Below are positions 19,898-29,555 of a DNA stretch of 64,000 nt, piece after piece. The DNA is from Bacillus_BD sp963708895 (GTDB taxonomy: Bacteria > Bacillota > Bacilli > Bacillales > Cytobacillaceae), in the NCBI GenBank assembly GCA_963708895.1, contig CAVPUE010000002.1, positions 765,964 to 829,963 on the forward strand. The letters run 5' to 3'. Each line of letters starts with the position of its first letter. The first letter of the stretch is position 1. A program made the translations under genes and the position numbers. The notes beneath the pieces were generated by a model. It saw only the letters and a list, made by a program, of their open reading frames with translations, did not search any database and was not told the DNA's origin.

Positions 19898-21133
19898 TTG
19901 ATTAAGAAATATACTTGTCAAAATGGAGTAAGAGTCATACTAGAAAACATTCCAACCGTTCGTTCAGTTGCAATCGGTGTTTGGATCGGTACAGGCTCAC
20001 GAAATGAGACATTAAGTAATAATGGTATTTCTCACTTTTTGGAGCATATGTTCTTTAAAGGGACCAAAACAAGATCTGCATTGGACATTGCGGAAGCGTT
20101 TGATAGTATTGGAGGGCAAGTAAACGCATTCACCTCTAAGGAGTATACCTGTTATTACGCGAAAGTCCTGGATAACCACGCGCCATTTGCATTAGATGTA
20201 CTGGCTGATATGTTCTTCAACTCAACCTTTGAAGAAGAAGAATTAGTAAAAGAAAAAAATGTTGTTTATGAAGAAATCAAAATGTATGAGGATACTCCTG
20301 ATGATATTGTTCATGACCTTTTAAGTAAAGCCATTTATGAAAATCATTCATTGGGCTATCCTATTTTAGGCACAGAAGAAACATTAGCAACTTTCACGGG
20401 AAATACGCTAAAAGATTACGTACATAATATGTATACACCTGACCGGGTTGTTGTTTCAATTGCTGGTAATATTGACGAATCATTTATTAAAGAAGTAGAA
20501 AAAATATTTGGTTCCTATGAAGGTGGTCAAAGAAAAACAGAAGAAGAAAAGCCAACCTTTCATATGAATCAAATTGCTAGGAAAAAAGATACAGAGCAAG
20601 CCCATCTATGTTTAGGATACGAAGGACTTCAAGTAGGTCATGAGGATATTTATGATCTCATCATCCTGAATAATATCTTAGGTGGTAGTATGAGTAGCCG
20701 CTTGTTCCAAGAGGTACGAGAAAAAAGAGGTTTATCCTATTCGGTTTTCTCCTATCATTCTGCATTTGAAGATACAGGAATTGTGACTTTATATGGTGGT
20801 ACAGGCGCAAAGCAGCTAGATGTTCTCTTTGAAACCATTCAAGAAACACTTGCGACCTTGAAAAGAGATGGGATTACGGATAAGGAACTAGCAAATAGTA
20901 AAGAACAATTAAAGGGTAGTTTAATGTTAAGTCTTGAAAGTACGAATAGTCGCATGAGTCGAAATGGAAAAAATGAACTTGTACTTGGAAGACATCGTTC
21001 TCTAGATGATATGGTTGCCCAAATTGATTCTGTAACGAAGGATTCTGTTAATGAAATGGGAATAAGAATCTTTAAAGATGATTTTTCCATGTCCTTAATT
21101 AGTCCTGAAGGAGAGCTTCCAAAAAGTTTATAA
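19898..21133 (+). CDS. mlpA: M16 family zinc peptidase MlpA (YmxG)
   Basis: Processing-peptidase-like zinc protease of the pitrilysin/M16B group, 411 residues, cytosolic. The inverted zinc motif HFLEH occurs in GISHFLEHMFFKGT near residue 50, with the downstream glutamate in NVVYEEIKMYED. A second M16 domain follows (LNNILGGSMSSRLFQEVREKRGLSYSV). The TTG at 19898 is preferred because AGGAGGAG ends six bases upstream and the protein then starts MIKKYTCQNGVRV like its relatives. Its substrate is not known from sequence. Confidence 0.94.
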   Translation: MIKKYTCQNGVRVILENIPTVRSVAIGVWIGTGSRNETLSNNGISHFLEHMFFKGTKTRSALDIAEAFDSIGGQVNAFTSKEYTCYYAKVLDNHAPFALDVLADMFFNSTFEEEELVKEKNVVYEEIKMYEDTPDDIVHDLLSKAIYENHSLGYPILGTEETLATFTGNTLKDYVHNMYTPDRVVVSIAGNIDESFIKEVEKIFGSYEGGQRKTEEEKPTFHMNQIARKKDTEQAHLCLGYEGLQVGHEDIYDLIILNNILGGSMSSRLFQEVREKRGLSYSVFSYHSAFEDTGIVTLYGGTGAKQLDVLFETIQETLATLKRDGITDKELANSKEQLKGSLMLSLESTNSRMSRNGKNELVLGRHRSLDDMVAQIDSVTKDSVNEMGIRIFKDDFSMSLISPEGELPKSL

Positions 21134-21273
21134 ATGAGAAAAAACAGTCTAACTAATAGGCTGTTTTTTTTGATGGAATCGAGTGCAGATAACAATTTAA
21201 TATTTCGGTAAGTCTAAACAAGCCCATTGATTCGTATGTATATAGAGAGGACAAATGGATGGGGGATGGAATC

Positions 21274-21525
21274 ATGAGATTAAGTGAATTGGGTGGAAAA
21301 GAAATAGTAGAGATCAATCGTGCTGAACGGCTAGGCGTATTAGGACAAACAGATTTAGAAATTAATGAGAGTAATGGACAAATTGAATCATTGATCATTC
21401 CACAAATGAAATGGTTTGGAATGAAAAAGCATGGAGGAGAAATTCGAGTAGGTTGGGATAAAATTGTCAAAATCGGTACTGATATGATCATTCTAGATAT
21501 GGAGAATATTGAAAATCATAAGTGA
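21274..21525 (+). CDS. ymxH: YlmC/YmxH family PRC-barrel protein
   Basis: Small PRC-barrel protein of 83 residues, starting MRLSELGGKEIVEINRAERLGVLGQTDLEI. The family is linked to sporulating Firmicutes and its biochemical role is not established. I use the ATG at 21274, where the conserved domain begins and GGGGGAT lies upstream; ATG 21259 would only add MGDGI. Its stop codon lies in the stem of the following terminator. In B. subtilis the same gene sits just before the dipicolinate synthase genes. Confidence 0.87.
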   Translation: MRLSELGGKEIVEINRAERLGVLGQTDLEINESNGQIESLIIPQMKWFGMKKHGGEIRVGWDKIVKIGTDMIILDMENIENHK

Positions 21526-21547
21526 CTCTTTAGGAGTCATTTTTTTA
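21521..21547 (+). terminator. Rho-independent terminator after ymxH
   Basis: TGACTC/GAGTCA stem overlapping the ymxH stop codon, followed by seven T. It isolates dpaA so that it can use its own sporulation promoter. Confidence 0.88.
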
Positions 21548-21574
21548 TTGCCTAAAGTTTGAGGTTGGTTATTC

Positions 21575-21605
21575 GTCACAAATATTTTTCATTTTACATA
21601 TGATG
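21575..21605 (+). promoter_or_regulatory. Candidate sigma-K promoter of the dipicolinate operon
   Basis: GTCACA at 21575-21580 fits the sigma-K -35 consensus GKMACM. After a 16-base spacer comes CATATGATG at 21597-21605, matching CATANNNTA at all but the last base. In B. subtilis spoVFA is transcribed by sigma-K in the mother cell, so both sequence and context agree. The leader to the dpaA start is about 150 bases. Confidence 0.72.
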
Positions 21606-21757
21606 TTGAAGTACTCCCGTAGTCCTTTTCTGGTTTTTGGAAAAATCAATTGTAATAAACTTAAGGTAAATCATCATCTGCGTTATGAAAAATAGGGCTC
21701 CTATATACATGATAATGATCACATTTAGCTAGCCCTAATAAAAGAAGGTGAATTTTC

Positions 21758-22657
21758 ATGTTGACAGATATGCAAATTGCGATTATTGGCGGTGACGCAC
21801 GGCAGCTCGAAGTCATCCGTAAATTAACAGAACTTGATGCAAAACTTTCTCTTATCGGTTTTGAACAGCTTGATCATGCCTTTACAGGAGCAAATAAAGA
21901 GAAAATAGATGAGGTTGACTTTTCGTTAATAGATGCCATTATTTTACCAGTTTCTGGCACTACCCCAGATGGTCATGTAGATACGATTTTTTCTAATGAG
22001 AAGGTTAACTTATTAGAAGAAATGGTGATGAAAACCCCTAAGCATTGTACGATTTTTTCTGGCATTACAAATCCTTATTTGAATAACTTGATTAATATAA
22101 CAAAAAGACATCATGTCCTTCTATTTAGTCGTGATGATGTGGCGATCTATAATTCGATCCCAACAGTAGAAGGTACAATCATGATGGCAATCCAACACAC
22201 GGATATTACGATCCATGGATCAAATGTAGTAGTGCTCGGACTTGGTAGGGTAGGTATGAGTGTTGCAAGAACCTTCCACTTGCTTGGTTCAAAGGTTAAA
22301 GTAGGGGCACGAAAACCGGAGCATATTGCACGGATAACGGAAATGGGTTTAAGCCCTTTCCATCTAGATGAATTGACGAATTATGTAAGTGATACAGATA
22401 TATTAATCAATACAATCCCACATTTAATCGTAACGGCAAAAGTCATTGCAAAAATGCCAGTTCAAACCTTGATTATTGATCTTGCTTCAAAACCTGGTGG
22501 AACTGATTTTCGATATGCAGAAAAAAGAGGAATTAAAGCACTACTAGCACCGAGTCTACCAGGAATCGTCGCACCAAAAACAGCAGGAACCATTTTAGCA
22601 AATGTCCTTTCAAATCTACTGGAAGAAGTTTATGAGAATCGAAAGGAGAATAAATAA
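21758..22657 (+). CDS. dpaA: Dipicolinate synthase subunit A
   Basis: With DpaB it oxidises dihydrodipicolinate-pathway intermediate to dipicolinic acid in the mother cell; the product is packed with calcium into the spore core. The protein has 299 residues. The N-terminal IAIIGGDARQLEVIRKL and a second Rossmann motif VVLGLGRVGMSVARTF near residue 163 fit an NAD(P)-dependent dehydrogenase. The C-terminus (LPGIVAPKTAGTILANVL) is typical of SpoVFA. The stop overlaps the dpaB start, so the two are translationally coupled. Confidence 0.96.
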   Translation: MLTDMQIAIIGGDARQLEVIRKLTELDAKLSLIGFEQLDHAFTGANKEKIDEVDFSLIDAIILPVSGTTPDGHVDTIFSNEKVNLLEEMVMKTPKHCTIFSGITNPYLNNLINITKRHHVLLFSRDDVAIYNSIPTVEGTIMMAIQHTDITIHGSNVVVLGLGRVGMSVARTFHLLGSKVKVGARKPEHIARITEMGLSPFHLDELTNYVSDTDILINTIPHLIVTAKVIAKMPVQTLIIDLASKPGGTDFRYAEKRGIKALLAPSLPGIVAPKTAGTILANVLSNLLEEVYENRKENK

Positions 22658-23256
22658 TGAGTTTAAATGGAAAACGCATTGGGTTTGGATTAACTGGTTC
22701 CCATTGCACATATGATGCCGTATTCCCTGAGATTGAAAAGTTAGTAAACGCTGGTGCTGAAGTGGTACCTATCGTAACAGCTACCGTTAAAAATACAACA
22801 ACACGATTTGGTAAAGGTGAAGATTGGGTAAAACGAATTGAGGAGTTAACAGGGCATAAAGTGATTGATTCGATTATAGCGGCAGAACCGTTAGGGCCAA
22901 AAATGCCAGTTGATTGTATGGTTGTTGCACCTATAACGGGAGCTTCCATGAGTAAGTTTGCCAATGCTTTATCCGATTCTCCTGTATTGATGGCTGCGAA
23001 AGCAACGTTAAGAAATCAAAAACCGGTTGTTTTAGGAATTTCAACAAATGATGCATTAGGACTAAATGGAGTCAATATCATGAGATTAATGTCGACAAAG
23101 AATATTTATTTTATTCCATATGGCCAAGATGATCCGTTCAAAAAACCAAACTCCATGGTAGCTCGTATGTCCATGTTAGTAGAAACAGTCGAAGAAGCTA
23201 TATTAGGAAAACAAATCCAACCTGTCATTGTTGAACGCTTTAAAGATGAAAACTAG
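22657..23256 (+). CDS. dpaB: Dipicolinate synthase subunit B
   Basis: Flavoprotein-like partner of DpaA, 199 residues. It belongs to the flavin-dependent decarboxylase/UbiX-like fold (GLTGSHCTYDAVFPEIEKL; VVAPITGASMSKFANAL). The start codon overlaps the dpaA stop (TAATG type). The downstream asd-dapG-dapA genes supply the dihydrodipicolinate precursor, so the cluster runs from aspartate to the spore solute. Confidence 0.96.
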   Translation: MSLNGKRIGFGLTGSHCTYDAVFPEIEKLVNAGAEVVPIVTATVKNTTTRFGKGEDWVKRIEELTGHKVIDSIIAAEPLGPKMPVDCMVVAPITGASMSKFANALSDSPVLMAAKATLRNQKPVVLGISTNDALGLNGVNIMRLMSTKNIYFIPYGQDDPFKKPNSMVARMSMLVETVEEAILGKQIQPVIVERFKDEN

Positions 23257-23511
23257 TTTTTTAGGATAAAAAGATTTCTTTAAAATTTTATTGTGATAAA
23301 ATATATAAAAGTGTTATGAAAGTTGGCGAATGTTAATATCCTCGCCTTCTTTGTATGAGTATTGGGAACAAAAGACTGGACTCTAGGGATCCTATAAGGT
23401 ATTCCAATCTGCTCACTTTTCATATAAAGTAGAGGGTAGAGTTCATTCACTATAAATATAAGTAAATCTATTTCCAGAATATTTTATTGGATTTGAAAGG
23501 GGAACAAGTTA

Positions 23512-24561
23512 ATGAATCAGTCAAAAGGTTTTCATGTAGCAGTAGTTGGAGCAACAGGTGCAGTTGGACAGCAAATAATCAAAACATTGGAGAATAGAAA
23601 ATTTCCTATTTCACAATTAACTTTATTGTCCTCAGCTCGTTCAGCAGGTACAAAGTTAGATGTAAATGGAGTAGAATATACGATTCAAGAGGCAAAGCCA
23701 GAAAGTTTCAAAGGAGTGGACATTGCTCTATTTAGTGCAGGTGGTAGCGTAACTAAAGAATTAGCGTCTCACGCAGTTGAACATGGTGCGATTGTTGTTG
23801 ATAATACAAGTGCGTATCGTATGGACGAAAATGTTCCTCTAGTTGTACCAGAGGTTAACGAAAAGGATCTTCTAAATCATAAAGGAATCATTGCAAATCC
23901 AAATTGTTCTACGATTCAAATGGTTGTAGCTCTTGAGCCAATTCGTGAAAAATATGGTCTAAATAAAATCATCGTTTCTACTTACCAGGCAGTTTCAGGA
24001 TCTGGTGTTGCAGCAGTTGAGGAAATGAATGAGCAAACAAAAGCAATCTTAAATAACGAGGCTTTTGAACCTGCTATTTTACCAGTTAAAAGTGATAAAA
24101 AGCATTTTCAAATCGCTTTTAATGCGATTCCACAAATTGATCTATTCCAAGAAAATGGTTTTACGTATGAAGAAATGAAAATGATTAACGAAACGAAAAA
24201 AATCATGCATGATCCTGAGATGCATGTAGCGGCTACTTGTGTACGTATTCCAATTGCAGTAGGACATTCTGAATCTTTATATATGGAAATTGATCAAGAA
24301 GGAGTTTCTGCAGAAGACATTAAAGAATTGTTAAAAGATGCACCAGGTGTTGTTCTTCAGGATGATCCTGCAAATCAAGTATATCCAATGCCAGCAGATT
24401 CTGTTGGGAAAAATGACGTATTTGTAGGTAGAATCCGTAAAGACCTAGATAATAGTAAAGGATTCCATCTTTGGGTTGTTTCTGACAACTTATTAAAAGG
24501 TGCAGCTTGGAACTCCGTTCAAATTGCTGAAAGCTTAGTTAAACTAGGATTAGTTAAGTAA
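23512..24561 (+). CDS. asd: Aspartate-semialdehyde dehydrogenase
   Basis: Reduces aspartyl phosphate to aspartate semialdehyde with NADPH, the branch step to lysine, threonine, methionine and dipicolinate. It has 349 residues, with the NADP motif VAVVGATGAVGQQI at the N-terminus, the catalytic cysteine in NPNCSTIQM near residue 130, and RIPIAVGHSESLYMEI late in the protein. AAAGGGGAA precedes the ATG. The 255-bp spacer in front contains a GGCGA/TCGCC hairpin near 23324-23346 but no riboswitch I recognise. Confidence 0.96.
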   Translation: MNQSKGFHVAVVGATGAVGQQIIKTLENRKFPISQLTLLSSARSAGTKLDVNGVEYTIQEAKPESFKGVDIALFSAGGSVTKELASHAVEHGAIVVDNTSAYRMDENVPLVVPEVNEKDLLNHKGIIANPNCSTIQMVVALEPIREKYGLNKIIVSTYQAVSGSGVAAVEEMNEQTKAILNNEAFEPAILPVKSDKKHFQIAFNAIPQIDLFQENGFTYEEMKMINETKKIMHDPEMHVAATCVRIPIAVGHSESLYMEIDQEGVSAEDIKELLKDAPGVVLQDDPANQVYPMPADSVGKNDVFVGRIRKDLDNSKGFHLWVVSDNLLKGAAWNSVQIAESLVKLGLVK

Positions 24562-24692
24562 GGTAGAAACCAAATATAGAAAGTCTCCCTGAAGCATTTT
24601 ATGTCAATGTACACTGTCTTAATTCCTAATATGAACAACTAATGATTAATCAAAATTGGAAATTCATCATAGAATGTTTTTGAGGTGTAACA

Positions 24693-25904
24693 ATGAAAAA
24701 AATTGTCCTAAAGTTCGGTGGTACATCTGTACGAGATGAAAACGGTCGGACGCATGCGAAGAAACATATTCAATCAGCATTAGATGAAGGGTATAAGGTA
24801 GTCGTTGTTGTTTCTGCAATGGGGAGAAAGGGAGAGCCTTATGCAACGGATACTTTGCTTTCACTCATTCATAGTTCTGAACGATTAATCAGTAATCGAG
24901 AAACCGATCTATTGCTTTCATGTGGCGAAATTATTTCTAGTATCGTGTTTACAGATATGTTATTGAGTAAAGGTATTCAAGCAACAGCTTTAACTGGAGC
25001 ACAGGCAGGCTTTCTGACAAATAATGATCATACAAATGCTAAAATTATTGATATGAAATGTGATCGTTTAATCCAACAATTTAATCAATATGATGTAGTT
25101 GTAGTAGCAGGATTTCAAGGGCGGACACAATATGGGGATATGACAACGCTTGGTAGAGGAGGTAGTGATACCTCTGCGGCTGCGCTTGGTGCAGCCTTAA
25201 ACGCTGATTTTATTGATATTTTTACGGATGTGGAAGGAATTATGACTGCAGACCCAAGAATAGCTGAAAATGCTCGTCCATTATCAGTTGTTACTTATTC
25301 AGAGGTTTGTAACATGGCCTATCAAGGAGCAAAAGTGATCCATCCACGAGCTGTTGAAATTGCCGAGCAAGCAAGAGTACCCATTCGTATTCGTTCTACT
25401 TATTCTACGGATACTGGAACGTTAATCACAAATATTCAAAAAGAGCAAGAAATAAAAGAACGTACGGTAACGGGCATTGCTCATTTACCAAACGTTACAC
25501 AAATTAAGGTTTTTGCTAAGAAAGAACAATACGATTTACAAACTGAAGTGTTTAAAGCAATGGCTAACGAGAAAATAAGCGTTGATTTTATCAATATTTC
25601 TCTTAACCAAATCGTCTATACTGTGACAGAGGAAATGACGAATAAGGCGATAGGTATTCTTCATCAACTTGGCCATGAGCCTGTCATTGAACGGGACTGT
25701 GCAAAAGTGTCAGTAGTGGGAGCGGGAATGGCCGGTGTCCCTGGAGTCACTTCTAAAATCGTAGGAGCTCTATCAGAAAATGGAATTAGGATATTACAAT
25801 CGGCTGATAGTCATACAACGATTTGGGTATTAGTGAAGCAGGAAGAATTAGTGAAAGCTATTAATTCTTTACATGATGCTTTTGAATTAGAGAAAGAAAT
25901 TTGA
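24693..25904 (+). CDS. dapG: Aspartokinase I (DapG type)
   Basis: Phosphorylates aspartate, the first step of the aspartate amino-acid family. The 403 residues start KKIVLKFGGTSVRDENGR, contain the kinase motif GRGGSDTSAAALGAALNADF near residue 155, and end with two ACT domains (ITQIKVFAKKEQYDLQ; VSVVGAGMAGVPGV). In B. subtilis this isozyme is inhibited by meso-diaminopimelate and serves cell-wall and spore needs. GAGGTGT lies before the ATG. Confidence 0.95.
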   Translation: MKKIVLKFGGTSVRDENGRTHAKKHIQSALDEGYKVVVVVSAMGRKGEPYATDTLLSLIHSSERLISNRETDLLLSCGEIISSIVFTDMLLSKGIQATALTGAQAGFLTNNDHTNAKIIDMKCDRLIQQFNQYDVVVVAGFQGRTQYGDMTTLGRGGSDTSAAALGAALNADFIDIFTDVEGIMTADPRIAENARPLSVVTYSEVCNMAYQGAKVIHPRAVEIAEQARVPIRIRSTYSTDTGTLITNIQKEQEIKERTVTGIAHLPNVTQIKVFAKKEQYDLQTEVFKAMANEKISVDFINISLNQIVYTVTEEMTNKAIGILHQLGHEPVIERDCAKVSVVGAGMAGVPGVTSKIVGALSENGIRILQSADSHTTIWVLVKQEELVKAINSLHDAFELEKEI

Positions 25905-25951
25905 AAAAGAAAAATTAGATGTTAGATCTAATTGAGGGAAGGAGTGGTTGT

Positions 25952-26819
25952 ATGGTTCGATTTGGTCGAATTGCAACAGCTATGGTGACTCCATTTGATC
26001 GTAAAGGACATATCGATTTTTCTAAAACAACTCAACTAGTGAATTATTTAATAGCAAATGGTAGTGAGTCTCTAGTTGTATGTGGTACAACAGGTGAATC
26101 ACCAACATTATCTAAAGAGGAAAAACTAGCTTTGATCGATCATGTAATAAAAGTAGTGAACAAAAGGGTACCTGTAATTGCAGGAACAGGAAGCTACAAT
26201 ACTTATGAATCAATTGAACTTACAAAAAAGGCAGAAAATTTAGGTGCAGATGCGATTATGCTTGTTGCTCCATACTATAACAAACCGAATCAAGAAGGAC
26301 TTTATCAACATTTCAAATCGGTTGCCCAAGAGACAGCTCTACCGATCTTGTTATATAATATACCAGGAAGATCCGTTGTTAACGTTGAACCTGAAACGAT
26401 TATTGCCTTATCGCAAATCAAAAATATAGTTGCTGTAAAAGAAGCAAGTGGTAATTTGAATAAGATGACCCAAGATTATTGCTAACACCCCTGATCATTT
26501 TGAACTCTATACAGGTGATGATGGAAATACGCTTCCGGTTTTATCCATTGGTGGTGTTGGGGTCATTTCTGTTGCCGCACATGTAATCGGAAATGAAATG
26601 CAAGAAATGGTCACGAAGTTTTTGGATGGTCAAATCTCAGAAGCTGCAAAGCTCCATCAAAAATTGCTGCCGATTATGGTTGAATTGTTTAAAGCCCCGA
26701 ACCCTGTACCGGTTAAAACGGCTTTACAAATGAAAGGTCTTGATGTAGGAACAGTGCGCTTACCACTTGTACCTCTTACAGAGAATGAAAGGCTTGAACT
26801 AAGTAAACGATTATTATAG
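25952..26819 (+). CDS. dapA: 4-hydroxy-tetrahydrodipicolinate synthase (one frameshift)
   Basis: Condenses pyruvate with aspartate semialdehyde, giving the precursor of diaminopimelate, lysine and dipicolinate. The family motif GTTGESPTLSKEEK and the Schiff-base lysine in VAVKEASGNL near residue 165 are present. After NLNKMT the frame shifts by +1: removing one C from the CCC run at 26468-26470 makes it continue KIIANTPDHFELYTGDDGN. The corrected 288-residue product has normal length. The start at 25952 follows GGGAAGGAG and gives MVRFGRIATAMVTPFD, the family N-terminus. Confidence 0.94.
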
Positions 26820-26827
26820 AGAGCATG

Positions 26828-26864
26828 AAAAAACCAGTTGGATTAATATTCGACTGGTTTTTTT
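26828..26864 (+). terminator. Rho-independent terminator after dapA
   Basis: AAAAACCAGT.../...ACTGGTTTTT stem with a long T tract, directly after the dapA stop codon. Confidence 0.92.
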
Positions 26865-26982
26865 ATTTTTAGCGCTGTTCGTGTTGAAACAATTACCTCA
26901 TCACTTTGCTTCGAAAACAATCCTAAAACTTCCAACTTTACAAAGATAGCCTTCATAAATGGAACAACTTCGCATTTAGTAG

Positions 26983-27012
26983 TTGTAATGGTTTTCAAAA
27001 ATCAAGTATAAT
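26983..27012 (+). promoter_or_regulatory. Candidate sigma-A promoter of rnjB
   Basis: TTGTAA at 26983-26988, an 18-base spacer and a consensus TATAAT at 27007-27012, about 50 bases before the start codon. Confidence 0.55.
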
Positions 27013-27062
27013 AAGGATATCTGATTTCGATCGGCGTAATACAACATAGGAGGAAGCTGGAT

Positions 27063-28733
27063 TTGAAGACAAAAGAAAATGATAGTATTAAGCTTATACC
27101 ATTAGGGGGAGTAGGAGAAATCGGCAAAAATATGTACGTAGTGGAAGTCGATGAAGATATTTTTGTCATTGATGCCGGTTTAATGTTTCCTGAAAATGAA
27201 ATGCTCGGTATTGATATTGTCATTCCAGATTATAGCTATTTAATACAAAATGAGAGTAGAGTAAAAGGAATCTTTTTAACACACGGCCATGAAGACCATA
27301 TTGGAGGATTATCGTATCTCCTTCGCAAGATTAATGTACCTGTTTATGCAACGAAGCTAACGATTGCATTTGCACAAGTAAAAATGAAAGAACAAGATTT
27401 TCATCAGAAAGCAAATTTTATCGAAATTACTTCTGATTCTGTGATTCAATTTGATTCGGCAAATATCTCATTCTTTCGAGTAAATCATAACATCCCTGAT
27501 TCGGTTGCAGTTTGTATACACACCTCACAAGGTGTTATTGTTTATACAGGAGATTTTAAATTTGATCAGTCTGCAAGTGAATTATACAAGCCTGAAATTG
27601 GAAAAATGGTAGAAATCGGTGAAAAAGGGGTTCTCTGTTTACTGTCAGATAGTACTGATGCAGAAAAACCGGGATATACTCCTTCAGAGGCTGTCATAGC
27701 CAAGGAAATGAATGATGCCTTTTATAATGCAAAAGGAAGAATTATTGCGGCTTGCTTTGCATCCGACTTATATCGTATTCAACATATTTTTGATGCAGCC
27801 TATGAAAGTCGCCGAAAGGTTGCCATTGTAGGGAAAAGTTTACAAGTGATTTTTGATATTGGCATTAAACTAGAATATTTACATGTACATGATGAAATCA
27901 TTATTCCAATCTCAGAGATTCAAAATTATCCTGAAGATGAAATTGTGATATTGACGACAGGAAGATTAGGAGAGCCGATTGAAGCACTCCAAAAGATGGC
28001 TAAACAAACACATAAACATGTCAATATTCAAAAAGGCGATACCGTTGTGTTTGCTGTTTATGCCATTAGAGGAAATGAAATATATATTTCAAAAACGGTT
28101 GATATGCTCTATAGAGCAGGAGCGATTGTGCTGGGTGGGAAAAAATCCTATCACACCTCCAGTCATGGTAGCCAAGAGGAATTAAAATTCATGATTAATC
28201 TGATGAAGCCAAGATTTTTTGTTCCTGTTCATGGGGATTACAAAGCATTAAAAGCACATACATATGTGGCGAAAGAATGTGGACTAACAGATGACGCCAT
28301 CTATTTACCAGAAAAGGGAGAAGTCATTGAATTCAAAAATGATCGAATTCGTCCTGCTGGAAAAGTTCCAGCTGGTAATGTGTTAATTGATGGTAGTGGT
28401 GTAGGGGATGTAGGCAATATCGTCTTAAGAGATCGAAAGTTACTATCACAAGATGGCATATTAATTGTCGTTGTGACATTAAATAAAAAAGAAAAGAAAA
28501 TCTCATCAGGTCCTGAAATCATATCAAGAGGTTTTGTATATGTCAGAGAATCAGAAAAACTTCTAGAAGAAGCATCAAATCGTGTACGTGTCATTGTTGA
28601 ACAAAGTATTTCTAGAGACACTTTTGATTGGGCAATGATCAAACAAGATATGCGTGATAGTCTTAACCAATTTTTATATGAAAAAACAAAACGCAGACCA
28701 ATGATCTTACCTATTATCATGGAAGTTAAATAG
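27063..28733 (+). CDS. rnjB: Ribonuclease J2 (metallo-beta-lactamase fold)
   Basis: Component of the RNase J1/J2 complex in mRNA decay and processing. The 556-residue protein has the beta-lactamase domain, beta-CASP domain and C-terminal domain of RNase J. The metal motif HGHEDHIGG (near residue 76) is the full HxHxDH form, unlike B. subtilis J2, where as I recall it is degenerate, so this copy may be catalytically competent. The beta-CASP motif YHTSSHGSQEELKF is near residue 365. TTG at 27063 is the start, nine bases after AGGAGG. The dapA-rnjB-tepA-spoIIIE context identifies it as J2 rather than J1. Confidence 0.92.
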   Translation: MKTKENDSIKLIPLGGVGEIGKNMYVVEVDEDIFVIDAGLMFPENEMLGIDIVIPDYSYLIQNESRVKGIFLTHGHEDHIGGLSYLLRKINVPVYATKLTIAFAQVKMKEQDFHQKANFIEITSDSVIQFDSANISFFRVNHNIPDSVAVCIHTSQGVIVYTGDFKFDQSASELYKPEIGKMVEIGEKGVLCLLSDSTDAEKPGYTPSEAVIAKEMNDAFYNAKGRIIAACFASDLYRIQHIFDAAYESRRKVAIVGKSLQVIFDIGIKLEYLHVHDEIIIPISEIQNYPEDEIVILTTGRLGEPIEALQKMAKQTHKHVNIQKGDTVVFAVYAIRGNEIYISKTVDMLYRAGAIVLGGKKSYHTSSHGSQEELKFMINLMKPRFFVPVHGDYKALKAHTYVAKECGLTDDAIYLPEKGEVIEFKNDRIRPAGKVPAGNVLIDGSGVGDVGNIVLRDRKLLSQDGILIVVVTLNKKEKKISSGPEIISRGFVYVRESEKLLEEASNRVRVIVEQSISRDTFDWAMIKQDMRDSLNQFLYEKTKRRPMILPIIMEVK

Positions 28734-28741
28734 AACTGATT

Positions 28742-28778
28742 AAGGCTGACTCACAGTTTTTTGAGTCAGCCTTGTTTG
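28742..28778 (+). terminator. Rho-independent terminator after rnjB
   Basis: Perfect 12-bp stem AAGGCTGACTCA / TGAGTCAGCCTT, then GTTTG. The T tract is short, but the stem is strong. Confidence 0.85.
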
Positions 28779-28841
28779 ACATTATATTTACTATTTAGAA
28801 AGTACTTATAAGGTTTACTAATAATTATTGGAGGAAAATAT

Positions 28842-29470
28842 ATGGATCTTGCAAATGTTCTAGAAAAAATGAAAGGGCATACAGTCCTAATATACTTGGT
28901 CAAAAAGACTTGAAACAGTATGCGGTTTTGCTCCCTCTTTTAGAAATAAATAACGAAATACACGTTCTGTTTGAAGTTCGTTCTTTAAACTTAAGGAGAC
29001 AACCTGGAGAGATCTGTTTTCCGGGTGGGAAAATTGAACAAGATGACGTGGATCAAAGCCAATGTGCAATTCGTGAAACATCTGAAGAACTTGGTATTCG
29101 TGAAAGTGATATTGAAAATGTGATGCCTTTAGATTATATGCTAAACATTGCGGGTACGATTATTTATCCATATGTTGGAACCATTAAAACCTTCGAAAAA
29201 ATTATTCCAAATCCGTTGGAGGTAGCTGAGGTGTTTACCGTGCCACTTAACTATTTTATCAAGACGAAACCAGAGGTTTATAAGTTAGACATTAAAATTG
29301 TACCTGAGAAAGACTTTCCATTAGATTTACTGATTGGTGGAGAAAATTATAATTGGCAAACCCAACAAATTGATGAGTATTTTTACCATTATAACGGCAA
29401 AGTGATTTGGGGATTAACAGCAAAAATTTTAGTTCATTTCTTATCCATTTTAAAGGGGACTAAAGAATAG
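28842..29470 (+). CDS. Nudix hydrolase, CoA pyrophosphatase type (one frameshift)
   Basis: Predicted to split coenzyme A into phosphopantetheine and adenosine 3',5'-bisphosphate. The NuCoA signature LRRQPGEICFPGG runs into a Nudix box ending AIRETSEELGI (about residues 45-85). ATG 28842 follows TTGGAGGAAAA and codes MDLANVLEKMKGHT. The frame then breaks near 28881-28886 (one base appears missing), and the rest continues PNILGQKDLKQYAVLLPLLE. The restored protein has about 209 residues. It is an addition relative to B. subtilis, where rnjB is followed directly by tepA. Confidence 0.87.
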
Positions 29471-29555
29471 ACTCTTTAAAAGTTTCTCTTTATTGCATGA
29501 AAAGTAATACTACATCTCATACTAACTTTATATGTCAACGAAGGGAGACTTTAAG

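Noticed and set aside
23257..24692. Lysine (L-box) riboswitch upstream of asd or dapG
   Set aside because: Neither spacer contains the conserved lysine aptamer core; only a simple GGCGA/TCGCC hairpin is present before asd.
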